Below, piece by piece: positions 35,316-47,190 of a stretch of 64,000 bases of DNA. The number at the start of each line of letters is the position of its first letter. Position 1 is the stretch's first letter. This DNA comes from Macrotrachela quadricornifera. Its lineage: Eukaryota; Rotifera; Eurotatoria; Philodinida; Philodinidae. Made by a program: the position numbers and the translations under genes. The stretch lies in the NCBI GenBank assembly GCA_022393335.1, contig JAJEKB010021088.1, positions 885,902 through 949,901 of the forward strand. Reading direction: 5' to 3'. Below the pieces are notes generated by a model. It was not told the origin of the DNA and did not search any database. It worked only from the letters and a program-made list of their open reading frames with translations.

Positions 35316-36246
35316 TGAGGATATGAAAGATACTAGTGTTGTTGAACTCTAAAAATTATAATAACTCATGCAGTGTTAAGCGTTATAATAGTAGCAATCT
35401 CTGAACCCATATATTTGACTAATGTTTATAAAAATGTGCATGTAAAATATAATGATCGTATTCTAGGCCTCCTCGGGTAGGCTCGAATCCAGGTCCACTC
35501 GATTCCGAAAATGTTGAGTCTGATGCATTTTAGTCAGGGGAAATTGAGTTTGCTAGTCATCAATAAATATAAACGAAAAAGAAGAAAGTTGTATTTGCAA
35601 AATGTCCATCAGATTCTAATATAAAAAGGTTTTCTTGAAAAAACAAAGAGTGTGTTGTAGCCTCTGCTTCGGATCTGAGTTGGAAACTTCTAGATTTGAT
35701 GAGCTCTATCGTATTTCCTTGCAATAATACAGATTATTGCCTACTGATAACTACGCAGCGTACGTTCCATAGATAACACAAAGGTTTAGAAGAGATTTGT
35801 TTCGCAGTGTCCTAACTCGGGAGATGATCTTACTAACTATTTAAGATTAGGTTCTACGAGGTTTCAAGGAAATGGTAATAGATAATGCATAGGAATATGG
35901 AAACTCTATTCTCAGAGACCGATTTCTTTTGTAAAATTGATCTACGTATGCAACTGATTACAACAATTTCTCGAGCAATAGAAAGATTAAACCTGAAGGA
36001 AAATGACACACCAATGTTGACAGACACACAAATAAACAAAGAACACAAATAGATCAATTTTCAAAAAACATATTTTCTGAAAAACAGAGAACAAAACTAA
36101 TCTGATCCTCTCATACCACGGTTGAACCACATCTGAACGAATTAGGAAAGACATGAAAATGTGGGGTTTGGATACCTCATGAATCATCAGCCCATCAGCT
36201 TCAATACCAACTTGATGTTTGTATGGATTTACTGACATTTCATTAC
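35316..36246. other. Intergenic DNA
   Basis: No supported gene. A GGCTCGAATCC phrase near 35471 resembles a tRNA/SINE B box, but no matching A box or cloverleaf was found. Minus-strand frames at 35854-36238 have no domain. Confidence 0.4.
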
Positions 36247-36632
36247 TGGTGATAAAATGTGGGTGCTATATATTAATTATAACCGCACTCTCCATTCGAA
36301 GAAAACGATGTTGAATGTCTGGTGGAGTGCTCCAGAAATTATCTATTGGGAGCTGTTATCAGATTGATGTACCAGCACCACCGATCTCTACTGACAGCAA
36401 GTGCGTCGTGTTGCAAAAAAACTCAAGGACAAGCAAGATCGAGTCTACTTTTTACATGATAACGCAGGGCCACACGTTGTAAAGTCGATTCGCGATAAAT
36501 TATTGAAGCTAGGATAGGTTATCATTCTCCATTCACCTTACTCTCTGGACTTTTGCGAACGCAGCATCTTGTCTCTACTAGAGCATTGGCGACAGGTTAT
36601 AGGTAGCGATGGAACATATATCATTGAAAACT
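36247..36632 (+). pseudogene. Mariner transposase relic, C-terminal half
   Basis: The plus strand encodes, with frameshifts and stops, the ordered mariner motifs KWVLYINYNR, MLNVWWSAPEIIYWELL, VAKKLKDKQDRVYFLHDNAG (second catalytic Asp region), PHVVKSIRDKLLKLG, ILHSPYSLDF and the C-terminal WRQVIGSDGTYI. Roughly 50 residues are deleted after SPYSLDF, including the region that would hold the last catalytic Asp, so it is inactive. It is better preserved than the relic at 25290 and appears to come from a different mariner lineage. Confidence 0.8.
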
Positions 36633-38713
36633 AGTTTGATGTTTGAAAGAAAAAAAACGACAAAACCTTCTTGCCAATCTAATACTTCAATCTTAATGCA
36701 GAACTCGGTATCAAAAGCGTTTAGGGATAGTATTATCACTGATAATGAACTCTCAGCTAATTAGTTTGTAGTAAACTTACCTTTAGATAAATAACTATTA
36801 AAATGGAATGAATAAAAGTAATAAGAAAAAAGAATAGAGAAAGTAGATATATTATTTACTGCTTGAATAATTGCATATCAAATATAAAAAAATTAATTCT
36901 TATGAATTGCTGAAGTGAAATGAAGAAGTAGATGCAAATAATAAGTTTCTATTCAAGTGTAAATAACAATTTAGTAAAAACAACATACTTCATTGTTTAA
37001 CGAATATTTTGATGAATGTTTGTCAGGAATATTCTAATGTTCAGCTGAAAAGTTCTTTTTAAGAACGATTCTTAAGGACGAAAGGTAGAGTTGAAAAGAA
37101 CTTTTTTGAAGCGTTTTGTGTTCATGTAAAAATATAAGCAAAAAAAATTTAACTAGAATATTTCATTTCTGAATATTATTTTCAGACATAAATTTGCAGT
37201 GATACCAGATATCAAAGTAATAGATTTTATCTAAACGTTCAGACGTTTCAAATACAAACTATTGATTGATCTTGAACAATACTGCAAAACATGAAAATCG
37301 GCAGGATATTGTTTGAAAAAACGAGAGTCTTTCTATGTTTGCCGGTATGTATACAGTCATGTGTTGATATATTCTCTTAACAAACATCAACCACTCACCT
37401 CAATGTTTGTTTTTTATTATTCTTTTCTCCTATGACAGTTAATGTGCATATTTATATTTCAGATATATGCTCCATTACTCGACATGTTTTGAAAGTTGTG
37501 TTCTAAAGAATACCGTTGGATGGAGAAAACTCTCAATATGTTTTATGCTAATCCATATTTGAAACTGATTCGATCTATTGACGCCAATTATTCGCTGGTC
37601 TAAAATTTTTTTCAACCGCTTCCAACTCCATCCTGCACGAAGTCTAGTATTGCGATTTATAATTTTTGCACAATGAGTTATTCAAGAAATTCCTAAATTC
37701 TGACAAAAAACATGCAGTCACGCAGTTTTAAGTTATTGACACATTATTACGACTTGGGTGATAATCAATATTAGTGCATACTCGAAAAACTAAGGTATTT
37801 TTCGAAACGTTGAGAGTTTCGTATTTGTTTTTAGAACAATTTCAGATTTCATACATTGAAAATAGTTTTGTGGGTTGCATTTACTGCTCGTTTCAAAATA
37901 AAAGACGCACAAGTATATGTTGAATAGCTTTTGATAGGAACAAGATAGAAAGCTGTGGTTTTCACCGTTGGAAAAAGCAGATGAAAATGCATCGAACCAT
38001 ATAGGACAATGAATTTTAACTTGAAATTTTGAAACCTTTTGCAATAGTTGAACGAAGAAATGCCTTGAAAGCACGTTTGATTGTCCGGGAAAAAATTTGA
38101 AAAACTAAGGTTTATTACAGAAATTGCTAGCGAAGTGGACTAGAATTGTTGAATATAATATCTAGAATTCTGAAATCAGTAAAGCTTTGAATAAAGCCTT
38201 ATAAAAAATACGTACCTACCTTTTAATTTGAAACGGGTAGTAGAACTTTTCTAGAGAGGGCATATCAGGACTTATTATTTTGAGATTTATTTCTTCTGCG
38301 AGACTTATTGGGATTTACTCATTCACTAAGGATTTATTGAGACTATAGCTGTATTAGTATTTCAGCGCACCCTCACTCTTGCTCCCCATTCCTCACACTT
38401 GCCCTCACCCTCAATAGGAGTTATGTGGAATTTATTTTAAGATGTATGGGGATTTATTAAAAAATCCGAATAAACTCCAAAAAAACAGATCCCGATACCT
38501 GCTGTTTGCATGGGCAATACAGCTTGTAGTACTTGTAGGATCCATGGCAGAAATCGACTCTGAAGTCAATCGTTCGATATCAGTTAATTGCAAGTTGGTA
38601 TTGTTCTTCGTGATATACACTTTCATATCAGCCTATGCTAAATCTGGGGGGTTAATATGAAATATCTATGATAAGTAATCTTAAACACCCACAGTAATCA
38701 GAAAATAGTGAAA
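36633..38713. other. Intergenic DNA with weak transposase-like trace
   Basis: On the minus strand near 37760-37560 a broken frame reads QNLGIS then THCAKIINRNTRLRAGW, faintly like the helix-turn-helix of a Tc1-type transposase, with stops. A CCCTCAC-rich tract lies at about 38370-38415. Nothing else was recognised. Confidence 0.35.
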
Positions 38714-39001
38714 TTACCTCTCAATACGAACACCAAAAACATGCGCAGGTTCGTCGACAATGCGTCTTTTTGTCGCCACATTGCAGAATGCTTTGTTTAG
38801 TAATCCAGCGTTTTTAGCTGTAAACGAAAATTTCACATGACGATCATCGAGCCAACTCATAGTTTTTTGTATGATCCACGCTCTGTTTCGAGTATTTGCC
38901 TCTTCAATTAGCTGACAATGCCACATGGTATTGTCAATAATAATCTCAATTCTGGCTTGAGGTTTTTCAATGCCAAAATAGAGAATACTTGGATGTCCCA
39001 C
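38714..39001 (-). CDS. Hypothetical protein fragment
   Basis: A 95-residue open frame with protein-like composition (for example WIIQKTMSWLDDRHVKFSF and KRRIVDEPAHVFGVRIER). It may extend into an exon at about 38640-38480 on the same strand (MKVYITKNNTNLQLTDIERL), but no phase-consistent join was found. No domain recognised. It could be a small gene, the end of a larger one, or a relic. Confidence 0.35.
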   Translation of the reverse strand: MGHPSILYFGIEKPQARIEIIIDNTMWHCQLIEEANTRNRAWIIQKTMSWLDDRHVKFSFTAKNAGLLNKAFCNVATKRRIVDEPAHVFGVRIER

Positions 39002-39176
39002 ACCCTCAAGATTTGTATTTGTTTTCTACTGCTCGTTCTTCAAAAAAAAAGTTGTGACCCTTTTGGAGATGAGTTTTGCTTTGTAAAACACTAAATAAGA
39101 TAAGAAGCTATTCGTATGTTGCGTTCGTAGATAAAAAGTAGAAGAGAAGATATTCGCGCCAGAAAGCAGACGCAAG

Positions 39177-39932
39177 ATGTTAACGTTACTACTGACCTTT
39201 CTGTTGATGGTTGATACAAGCCGTTGTCTTCAATGCATCGGTCCCTGCACTCTTGTCTTTAAGTTCAACGAAACATTTCATTTTAATGACGAACGATGTA
39301 AAGACCGTTTCTCAGCATCCCATTGCTCTTTAAAACTATTATTCGATTATGACACCAAAGGGTATATTGCAATATTTAACACTGTCTCTCCAAGAGAATA
39401 CATCACTATCGAAAAAATACCTCGTCGCAAGTTCATATATGAGATCGGTTATCGTTGTTCAGAAGGAACTGATTGTGTTCTCTCTTATGCGCAGAGTAGA
39501 ACCAAAGAAATGGTCGATCGCGACTACAATGTTAATCGTGTATTCGAACAATTTACGCCGCTCATTGAAGATCCTTTGAAAAATGGTTCGATTCAATGTT
39601 ATGATGAAAACAATAACGTCAAGACATGTGCACTGGATGAGCGCTGCGTATTACGATACAATCAAGAAGAAGAGAAGGTCGAATTACGTGAATGTCATAA
39701 TGGTCGTTTTGCCGGAGTAGATGTTAGCGACAGTGATTTAGGCACATCCCTAGTAGTTGATTGTCTTCGAGATTTGTGCAACGACGACGCAACACTCGCA
39801 CAAATCAAGACTGTTTTGTCCAATAATAAATTGACAGATGCCAACGGACGAATCTTTGGAGTGGCACAAAGACTTACTTCTTGTCCTTTAATAATATTTA
39901 TTGTGATTCTCAACCTTGTCTTTTATTTTTGA
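39177..39932 (+). CDS. Secreted Cys-rich protein with probable GPI anchor signal
   Basis: Single exon, 251 aa. An N-terminal signal peptide (about 1-16, MLTLLLTFLLMVDTS) leads to a Cys-rich extracellular domain. The whole protein has 14 cysteines, including C-x2-C and C-x3-C spacings at the mature N-terminus. It ends in a hydrophobic tail with almost no polar residues after it (LIIFIVILNLVFYF), the pattern of a GPI-attachment signal. Ly6/uPAR-like or another three-finger-type fold is possible, but the spacing is not diagnostic. The coding sequence is visibly richer in GC than its neighbours and has no intron. It is probably exposed on the cell surface; ligand and role unknown. Confidence 0.7.
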   Translation: MLTLLLTFLLMVDTSRCLQCIGPCTLVFKFNETFHFNDERCKDRFSASHCSLKLLFDYDTKGYIAIFNTVSPREYITIEKIPRRKFIYEIGYRCSEGTDCVLSYAQSRTKEMVDRDYNVNRVFEQFTPLIEDPLKNGSIQCYDENNNVKTCALDERCVLRYNQEEEKVELRECHNGRFAGVDVSDSDLGTSLVVDCLRDLCNDDATLAQIKTVLSNNKLTDANGRIFGVAQRLTSCPLIIFIVILNLVFYF

Positions 39933-40435
39933 AATGAAACATTATCAAGTGACAAATCAAAACTAAGATAATCATAACTGACTCGATTAAATTTAACGAA
40001 ACAAGGAAAATTTCTGCCCATTTATTTGTTACTTCATGGTACACATTCTCTTAAGTAAATACCAATTATTTTCAATAAATAGAACTATATAATATAGTCA
40101 AAATGCAAAGGTGATGTATACTGATTGTCACACTCAATGTATCTTGTTGATTAGTCAAAAACAGAGAATCTTTTCGAATCATTCTAACTCATGTCCAAGC
40201 CCATCAAATGTTTATCGATGAGCGTGAACACTCTATGTCTTGTCGTTCTTATGTTCTCATATAATAACCTAACAGTACTTCTAAACTTTTTAGACAAAAA
40301 AGTAACACGCTAATTTACGAAAGGGCTAAATCGATTTATATGCTGTCAAAAGAGTTTCCCTTGTGTACTCTCATTAGTGACGGTGCCAAGGGTGAGCTGC
40401 GTGATGCTGGGCTCAATCAAGAGATAGTCAGTAGT
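39933..40435. other. Intergenic DNA
   Basis: No supported feature apart from the flank of the foldback repeat that follows. Confidence 0.4.
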
Positions 40436-40768
40436 GTAGAACTCGTTAATTCGATTCGAGTATTAAAACTTTACTCGAGTTTTCAACTATTACTATATGA
40501 TAGATTAAGGATGATGCTTGCCGGATGCTGAAAGCAATCCACGGAAAAAGATGCTGTCCGTAGCATTTGGCCGCAGCCTACAGGTATCAGTTCTTTGACA
40601 CCCTTACCCCTACTCTCACCCCTCACCCTCAGCATTATGTGCATTACTTCTAGCATTCTACACGAAGCATCTTGTAGTTAGCGCCATTAATCTTTCGTAT
40701 ATCAATAGTTGAATAGTTGAAAACTCGTGTAGAATTTTTAATACTCGAGTAAAGTCTTCGAGTTCTAC
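40436..40768. repeat. Foldback repeat
   Basis: GTAGAACTCG..GAGTATTAAAA..GAGTTTTCAACTATT at 40436-40497 is repeated inverted at about 40703-40768. Inner segments also pair weakly (GATAGATTAAGGATGATGC with the region near 40663-40705). The centre contains a CCCTCACCCTCA tract. It is probably a non-autonomous transposon. Confidence 0.55.
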
Positions 40769-41421
40769 ATGTATGGCTCGACTGCAGAGTGTGAATACTA
40801 CTATCAAGAAGGTTTAGTTCAGTGTTCCAAAAATGGGAAAACCAAGAAACAAATAAGGACAGAAGCCGTGACAAACCGGTTACGAATCGTTAAAGAAATT
40901 TGAACGATTAAATCCTCGGATCTAGACGAAAACTCTTAAATGTAAAGCGAAAAATTTTTATTTTTTTCATTCTTGACATTAAAGATTTTGGTATAGCGGT
41001 GGAATATTGTTTTGATGAATACTGAAATATATAACAGCTTTAATATCAACAATTTAATAATGAAAATTTTCCCAAATACATTTTGAAATTTTAATATCCA
41101 TCTAATAATTAAGTTTTGCTTTTCCAGGATTTTTCAAAAATTAAGTAGGAACCAGTTTTTTTTCTCATTTTTAGTAACCAAAATTGTAGCTGGAAACGTG
41201 GTGTCAGGTAATTATTTCGGCTATTATACTATGCAGGGAGAACAACACGTATATCCATACCCTTAAATTACAAAATCTTTTTAAATGAATTACTGGGCTT
41301 TTAAAACTATATACTGAGCAATTCAATACAAGCCTTGAAAAAACACAAAAGTGAAAACATAGATAAAGCTGTAAAATGTAATGGATTGCGCACAGTGAAT
41401 GGCCGCGTTGTGCACTCAATT

Positions 41422-41990
41422 CGCCCTATTAAAAAAAAACAAAATATGTCGGAAGATGCAGCGTAAAAAGCTCTACAATCTACATTGAACAATTTTAAAA
41501 CTATGAAATAAGAAAAAGCCGAATTCATCTTGCACCAAAAAAAATATATCATTTTCGCACGGTCAAAATTTGATCGCTCAAAATTTTGTCCATTTTGAAA
41601 ACAGAAAGTACATCTATAAAATAAGCGATCTTATGAAAACTGTAGAACTTTTTACGCTGCATCTTTTGATATATTTTATTTTTCCTAATAGGGTGAAGTA
41701 AGTAACGAAAAAATGGAATCCAAAGTACGGCAACTTATTATACCCAATCCGTTACTTTTTGTCTTTTTTTCAAATATATTTTAAACAGTTTTTGCTCCTA
41801 ATTATAAAGGTTTTTGTAGGGAATTTCAAGCGCTATCTTTTAATAAAAAAAGATGTTTCGGTGAAGCAAAGAATAGAGAAGAAATATTAAAAATACAAAC
41901 AGTATAATTTATTTGGTGCCATCCGTTACATTTCATTTCTTTTTCGACAACTTAAAACTATAGTCATATTTTAGATTCTTCATGTTTAAA
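41422..41990. repeat. Dispersed ~550-bp repeat, copy 2
   Basis: Inverted ends CGCCCTATTA (left) and TAATAGGGTG (right, about 41694) enclose paired motifs GATGCAGCGTAAAAAGC at about 41455 and its inverse at about 41650. A downstream part to about 41990 matches the tail of the copy at 303-880. Short frames inside are not genes. Confidence 0.65.
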
Positions 41991-42508
41991 AAAATTCATA
42001 TTCATTAAACAAAGAGCTCAAACATGTCTTTTATTCTACGTTATACTATATTTAAAAAAGAATTACTGATATTTATTACTGAAGATAATTAAAATAATAA
42101 ACTTTAATTGCAGATTCGAATATATAAATGTTTGTTATTTTCGTTTGGTTTCATATTTTGAATAAAAACATCATTAATTGCTCACGCATGAATACACATC
42201 ATATTAAAGCAACTATAAAAACGTGAAAACAACAAAATACATGTAAAAGTATCAAAAGTACATTTTGCAAGAATGTTTAGTAATTTTAATATTAAAAATT
42301 TCTATTATTTTCTTTTTACATAATATGAATATAATTTTTGATTTATTTTTCATATACATATCAATTAGATAGATTAATAAATATAAAAGACATCAATCAA
42401 ATAGTTTCTGATTATTTATTTAATAAATGCATTTTATATTACAAAATATTTATTTTTTAATAGAAAACAAGAGGAATGATTTTTTTTCAATTTATTGCTT
42501 GTATATTA
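41991..42508. other. Intergenic DNA downstream of the TRP channel gene
   Basis: AT-rich DNA; probably holds the 3' UTR of the minus-strand channel gene. No gene seen. Confidence 0.45.
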
Positions 42509-45500
42509 TTACTTCATTAACCTTCGTTTAATATCTTCTAATTCATTTTGTAAACTTAAAGCAATTTTTCTTAATTCTGAACTTGTTCGAATAGCTGATT
42601 CTTCAATTGTATCACGTATTTCATCTGTTTTTCTTATTAAACGTGTACTTTCTTCTTCATTAAATAAAGTATCATTACGTGTTGTATCATGATGACAATA
42701 ATAACCTGTTTGTGTAAGTACTTGGTCAAATATTCCAACAGATAATGAAGATGATGATCTTCTTGATTGTGAAGATGTAATTAATTCATGTCTTGTTCGT
42801 CCATTTAATGGAGAAAAATATGATGAATTAAGATTATGTGGAATATTTATTGGATGTGTACGTATTTCAAGTTTATGTAAATGATATTTAAATGGGATAA
42901 GATTTAATTTTTTCCAAAAATTCATAAAATGTACATTTTCAGATAAGTTTCTTATTACATTACCAACTGTTTCACAAAATCCACCTAAACGTGCTTGAAA
43001 ACCTAATACAACTCCAATACGTGCACGTAAATGTTCTCGTTTAGCATTTAAACGATATTCTTTTACATCAGCGACAGCCAAACCACCCTGAAAAAAGAGA
43101 AACATATTTTTTATTTTTTATATAGAAAAATTAAAATATTTTTTATTTTTGTTTACCATTATATTCATCATAACAATAAACATTGTAAATATATAAGCAC
43201 TATAAAGTATCAATGCACCTTCAGCACCAGGTTTTAATTCATTATTTGGAAAAAATGTTCCACCTAAATCATATTCACCAATAAACATAACTAATAATTT
43301 TGGTACAAAATTAAAAAATCTAAATTGTGCCATTATATCTTTACAAAGCATATAAAATGCTAATATATAACCAATCCATATCATAAAATAAACGGCAATA
43401 AATTTAAGAAATGTTACAAATACTGTTATAAATAAAAGTCCATGTTTACCAAATTTAATACCATTCATAACAACTAATAATAATGATGTCCAAACAGATA
43501 ATAAACCAATACCACCAGTCATCCATTGAGCTGAACAACGAATACCTGTTTGACGTGTACATTCATTAACATCAACAGAATAAATAATTGCACTAACCTA
43601 TTGAAAAATAATTTTAAAACATTTATTGTTTCTTTTTTTGTTGTTTTACAATCAATACTTACATACATATGTAATTCAATAAGATTTATATAAAATCTTC
43701 GAAAATATTTTTCACGTTGTGTAAGAATTTGAAAAAATTCTTTTAATAATGCAAAACCAGATAAAATAAGTAAAATTAAACGTAATGCACGTAATGCTGA
43801 TCTATCACCAGCTGGATTGTGTAAATCATTTGCTAATATTGTACATAAATCATAACATGAATAATTAACCATATTATAATAATTTGTACCTTGATCAGCT
43901 GGTGTTGGAGAACCTAATGCAATACCTGTATAAAGTGCAACATATGTTGATTGACAACAAAGTATAAGTAAATAAAGAAAATTTCCAAATAAATTAAATT
44001 TTAAATCAACACATAAACGAACTAAACGATGATCGTATACATCTTTATAATCTGCTTTAGCAATTAAAGCTATAAAATAAATGAAAATATAAATAAATAA
44101 AAAAAAATTTTCTAGTTTTTATTACTTAATGGATGTTGTTGAAGCCAATCATCTGTTGAAAAATGTTTTGTTCTTCCAAATATACATCTTGTTTTCATTG
44201 GTCGTGCATATAAACAATCATCAACAATTGATAAATCAATTCCATTATCACTAACAAATTGTTCTAATATAAGTGGTACTAATGGTACACATTCTGGTGT
44301 TGTTAACATACGTTGTATTGGTGTTTGATAAAATCCTGCTGAATTACCTTGAATAAATGGTTCGTTATAATGTTTTAAAAATTGTTTATATTGATGACGA
44401 AAATTATATTGTTCAATAGGTATACGTACACTAATAAATAATCGAACAATATCTTTTCTTTTTAATAATATAGCATATTCTAACTAAAAATAAAATTTTT
44501 ATTTATTTATTAAATAAAATTAAAAGATTTAAATTTACTAAATTAAAAAATTTTCCATTTGCATCAACTAATAAATGAATAATATAAGCAAATCTTTTTG
44601 GATCAGAAACAAAAAATGTTAAAATATCTAATTGTTCTTGTTCAATAGCATTTTTCATTGATGCAGCATCAATTAATACTCTCATATCAATATTTGCTTC
44701 AATCCAAGATGATAAAACAATATGTTTTACACATTTTAATTGTCCTTTTTCTATTGCTATATCAAATGGAGTTTTACCATCACGATTTCTTTCAATTAAA
44801 CGACGTAATGCCTAAAAATACAACAAAAAAAAAAAGATTTTCATACAATATAATAATATAAATATTCATAATTACAGTAATTCGATCAGTAGTCGAATTT
44901 AATCGTTTAGATAATGTAATAGCACGATGTAAAACAACATCATTACAATGTTCACATGCATAATGAAATACACTTGAACCATTTATATCACTAACTATAA
45001 TTGATCTTGGATCAGCATCCATTAATAATGTTGCTGTTGATGTTGAACCAGATTCAATAGCTGTTAATAATGGTGTTTCTCCTTGTTTATTCATTAACAT
45101 ACTTGCTTGTGATGTTTCACTTATTAATAAACGTATTATTTCATCATGACCAAGACGTGCAGCTAAATGAAGAAGTGTTTCACCACGTATTTCTTTTAAT
45201 GGATTTGTTGCCATTAAAATAGCTTGATTATCAATAACAGATGAATATGTATTATTTTGTAATGAATTTGTTCTTTGTTGTAATGGTATTGTACCTGGTG
45301 GTGGTGCTTGTATAACAAGAAAATCAGTTTTACGTGGAGATAAACGAAAATGTCTTTGATATGCTGTTGTTGAACGAAATGAATTATGTCTTGAAGGACG
45401 TGTACGTATAATTTGTGGTGCAAAACGATAATTTTCTCTAGCTGATGTAGTATCATCAAAATCATTTTCATCATCACTTAAATTAATTGGAATATCAATA

Positions 45501-45688
45501 GATGGTCCAGCTTGTAAACGTGATCTTCGTGTTGTAATCGATTGATTAAGTGATGATGAACGAGATAATTTTTGACTTGTTTGATATGTAGCTACTGAAT
45601 ATGTTGATCTTAATGATGGAGATTTATCACCATATTCACTACTATTTTGTGTTTCATATGCTATTGTTTGTGGAACAATTAAACTCAT
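42509..45688 (-). CDS. TRPA-like cation channel with ankyrin repeats
   Basis: Six exons: 45688-44876, 44811-44539, 44483-44126, 44069-43663, 43597-43157 and 43087-42509; 956 aa, all joins GT-AG and phase-consistent. After a disordered Ser/Arg-rich cytosolic N-terminus (1-160), ankyrin repeats (about 170-390) are clear: GETLLHLAARLGHDEIIRLL, then GETPLLTAIESGS and DGKTPFDIAIEKG. Six membrane helices follow (about 500-760). The pore region has FVPKLLVMFIGEYD (about 714-727), matching the MIGE-type pore of TRPA channels. S6 runs directly into GGLAVADVKEYRLNA, the TRP-domain-like segment of TRPA proteins. It is probably a plasma-membrane non-selective cation channel for chemical, thermal or mechanical sensing. 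The ankyrin number is low compared with TRPA1, closer to painless/pyrexia-type members. Confidence 0.85.
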
Positions 45689-46257
45689 TGAGAAAAAAAA
45701 AATATATATATATTGGTTTGTCTAAAAATTATAACGAATATGTATAAATTATAAACATGTAATATTTCGATTATATGTCTGTATTTGTAGAAAATAGATG
45801 AGAAGAAATAAAAAGAAAAAGAAACGAACGCAAAAGAAAAACGATGAAACCTTGACGAATATCTATCATACCGATAAATAGGTGTAAATGATAATAGACA
45901 AAAATATATACAATGAAAGAATTGACTCATCATATCATGCGTTTTTTTTTTTTGTATATTACATGCTTTCTCAATATTGTTAATTAGAAATAAGGTAAAC
46001 AAGATCAAAGTGCAAGATAGTTAGTTATTTAAGTAAAAGATTTTGTTCAAAAACAAGAGATTTTCGATTTATATTTTTTTATTTTTGTATGGATCATATG
46101 TTGTTATTAGTCTTTATTACAAGTATAATTTATTGTTCCGTTTCGGTTCATTAACTTTTCTAAAACACTGACATTTGTTATTTTATAAATTAATATATTT
46201 TTTTTTTTACTACATGAATGTATGTATATAATATGTACATATTTATTTAAAGTATCA
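45689..46257. other. Intergenic DNA between channel and GPCR genes
   Basis: Promoter side of the channel gene and 3' side of the GPCR gene. No specific element identified. Confidence 0.4.
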
Positions 46258-47190
46258 TTATTTTAGTTTTTGAATATATGAATACCATTTAATTAATAAA
46301 TCTTTAAAATCATTTCGAAAAGATTTGGACATTATCATATAAATATAAAATGAAAGTGAATTATTTAAATAAAGTAAAAATGAACGTGTTATATAAGTAA
46401 GAAATATTTGCCATTGTTTATAATTATAATCAATTTTATCTAATTGAATTATTGTTGTATAACAAACAGTTAATGTAAATGGAAATGTTGTTAATACATA
46501 AATTAATATTTCAACTAATAACATTCGTATATAATCTCTATCACGTTTTCGTGTAAGATTATTTCTTGATATTGCACTTAAAGGTTGAGTACGAACGCGC
46601 ACCTTTTTTAAATTAAATATAATCATAAAACTCGAAATTGTCATTATTAATGGTGGGAGAATACCAGCAAATATTAAAAGATAAATTGAATAGATAAGAG
46701 CATGTAAATCATTAACCATCCCACATATACCATTTTCAATAGATAATAATATTGGAATAAATAAACATATTATAAACCAAAATATTATAATAAATATAAT
46801 ACATTGAATTGTTATTCTATATTGATTAAAATTTTGTAAACGATGTTGAACATTTGATGATATATAACGATTTATACATAAAAGTATCATAAATGAACGC
46901 ATCATTTGATAAAATGTATGACGAAAATAAAATTGTAATTTACATATAATAAGAGAAGTTGTTAAAATATCATGATGATTTAATGCATAAATATATGGTA
47001 TTATACCAAAATTTAGACAAAGAAAATGACATATTGTCATTGATAAAAGATATAATGAACTTGGATTTTTACGATGAGTTGATTGTAAAAAAATATTTAT
47101 ATTAAAAAATAATCCAATATTACCAAATATTAAATATGTTGTCATTCCATAACGTGTTAATATATCTTGAATAGTATGTAAGGAAGACAT
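46258..47190 (-). CDS. Rhodopsin-like (class A) orphan GPCR
   Basis: Single exon, 310 aa, seven hydrophobic segments. TM1 holds the GN motif (IFGNIGLFFNINIF). A Cys before TM3 (about 83) and one in the second extracellular loop (about 156) can form the class A disulfide. The DRY box reads NRY (about 107-109, ILLCINRYI). TM7 has NSLSFYIYMIMSKSFR in place of NPxxY. Loops are short and the third intracellular loop is basic (LKKVRVRTQ, TRKRDRDYIRM). It probably signals through G proteins at the plasma membrane. Single-exon peptide-receptor-like GPCRs are, from memory, expanded in bdelloids. The ligand cannot be inferred. Confidence 0.75.
   Translation of the reverse strand: MSSLHTIQDILTRYGMTTYLIFGNIGLFFNINIFLQSTHRKNPSSLYLLSMTICHFLCLNFGIIPYIYALNHHDILTTSLIICKLQFYFRHTFYQMMRSFMILLCINRYISSNVQHRLQNFNQYRITIQCIIFIIIFWFIICLFIPILLSIENGICGMVNDLHALIYSIYLLIFAGILPPLIMTISSFMIIFNLKKVRVRTQPLSAISRNNLTRKRDRDYIRMLLVEILIYVLTTFPFTLTVCYTTIIQLDKIDYNYKQWQIFLTYITRSFLLYLNNSLSFYIYMIMSKSFRNDFKDLLIKWYSYIQKLK

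Noticed and set aside
35450..35500. Possible tRNA or tRNA-derived SINE (GGCTCGAATCC box)
   Set aside because: One mismatch to the B box, and no A box, acceptor stem or cloverleaf could be drawn.
37560..37760. Possible Tc1-type helix-turn-helix on the minus strand
   Set aside because: Only about 25 residues are suggestive and stops interrupt them; too weak to annotate as a pseudogene.
44658..44861. Plus-strand frame of 67 codons
   Set aside because: Antisense shadow of the TRPA-like channel exons.
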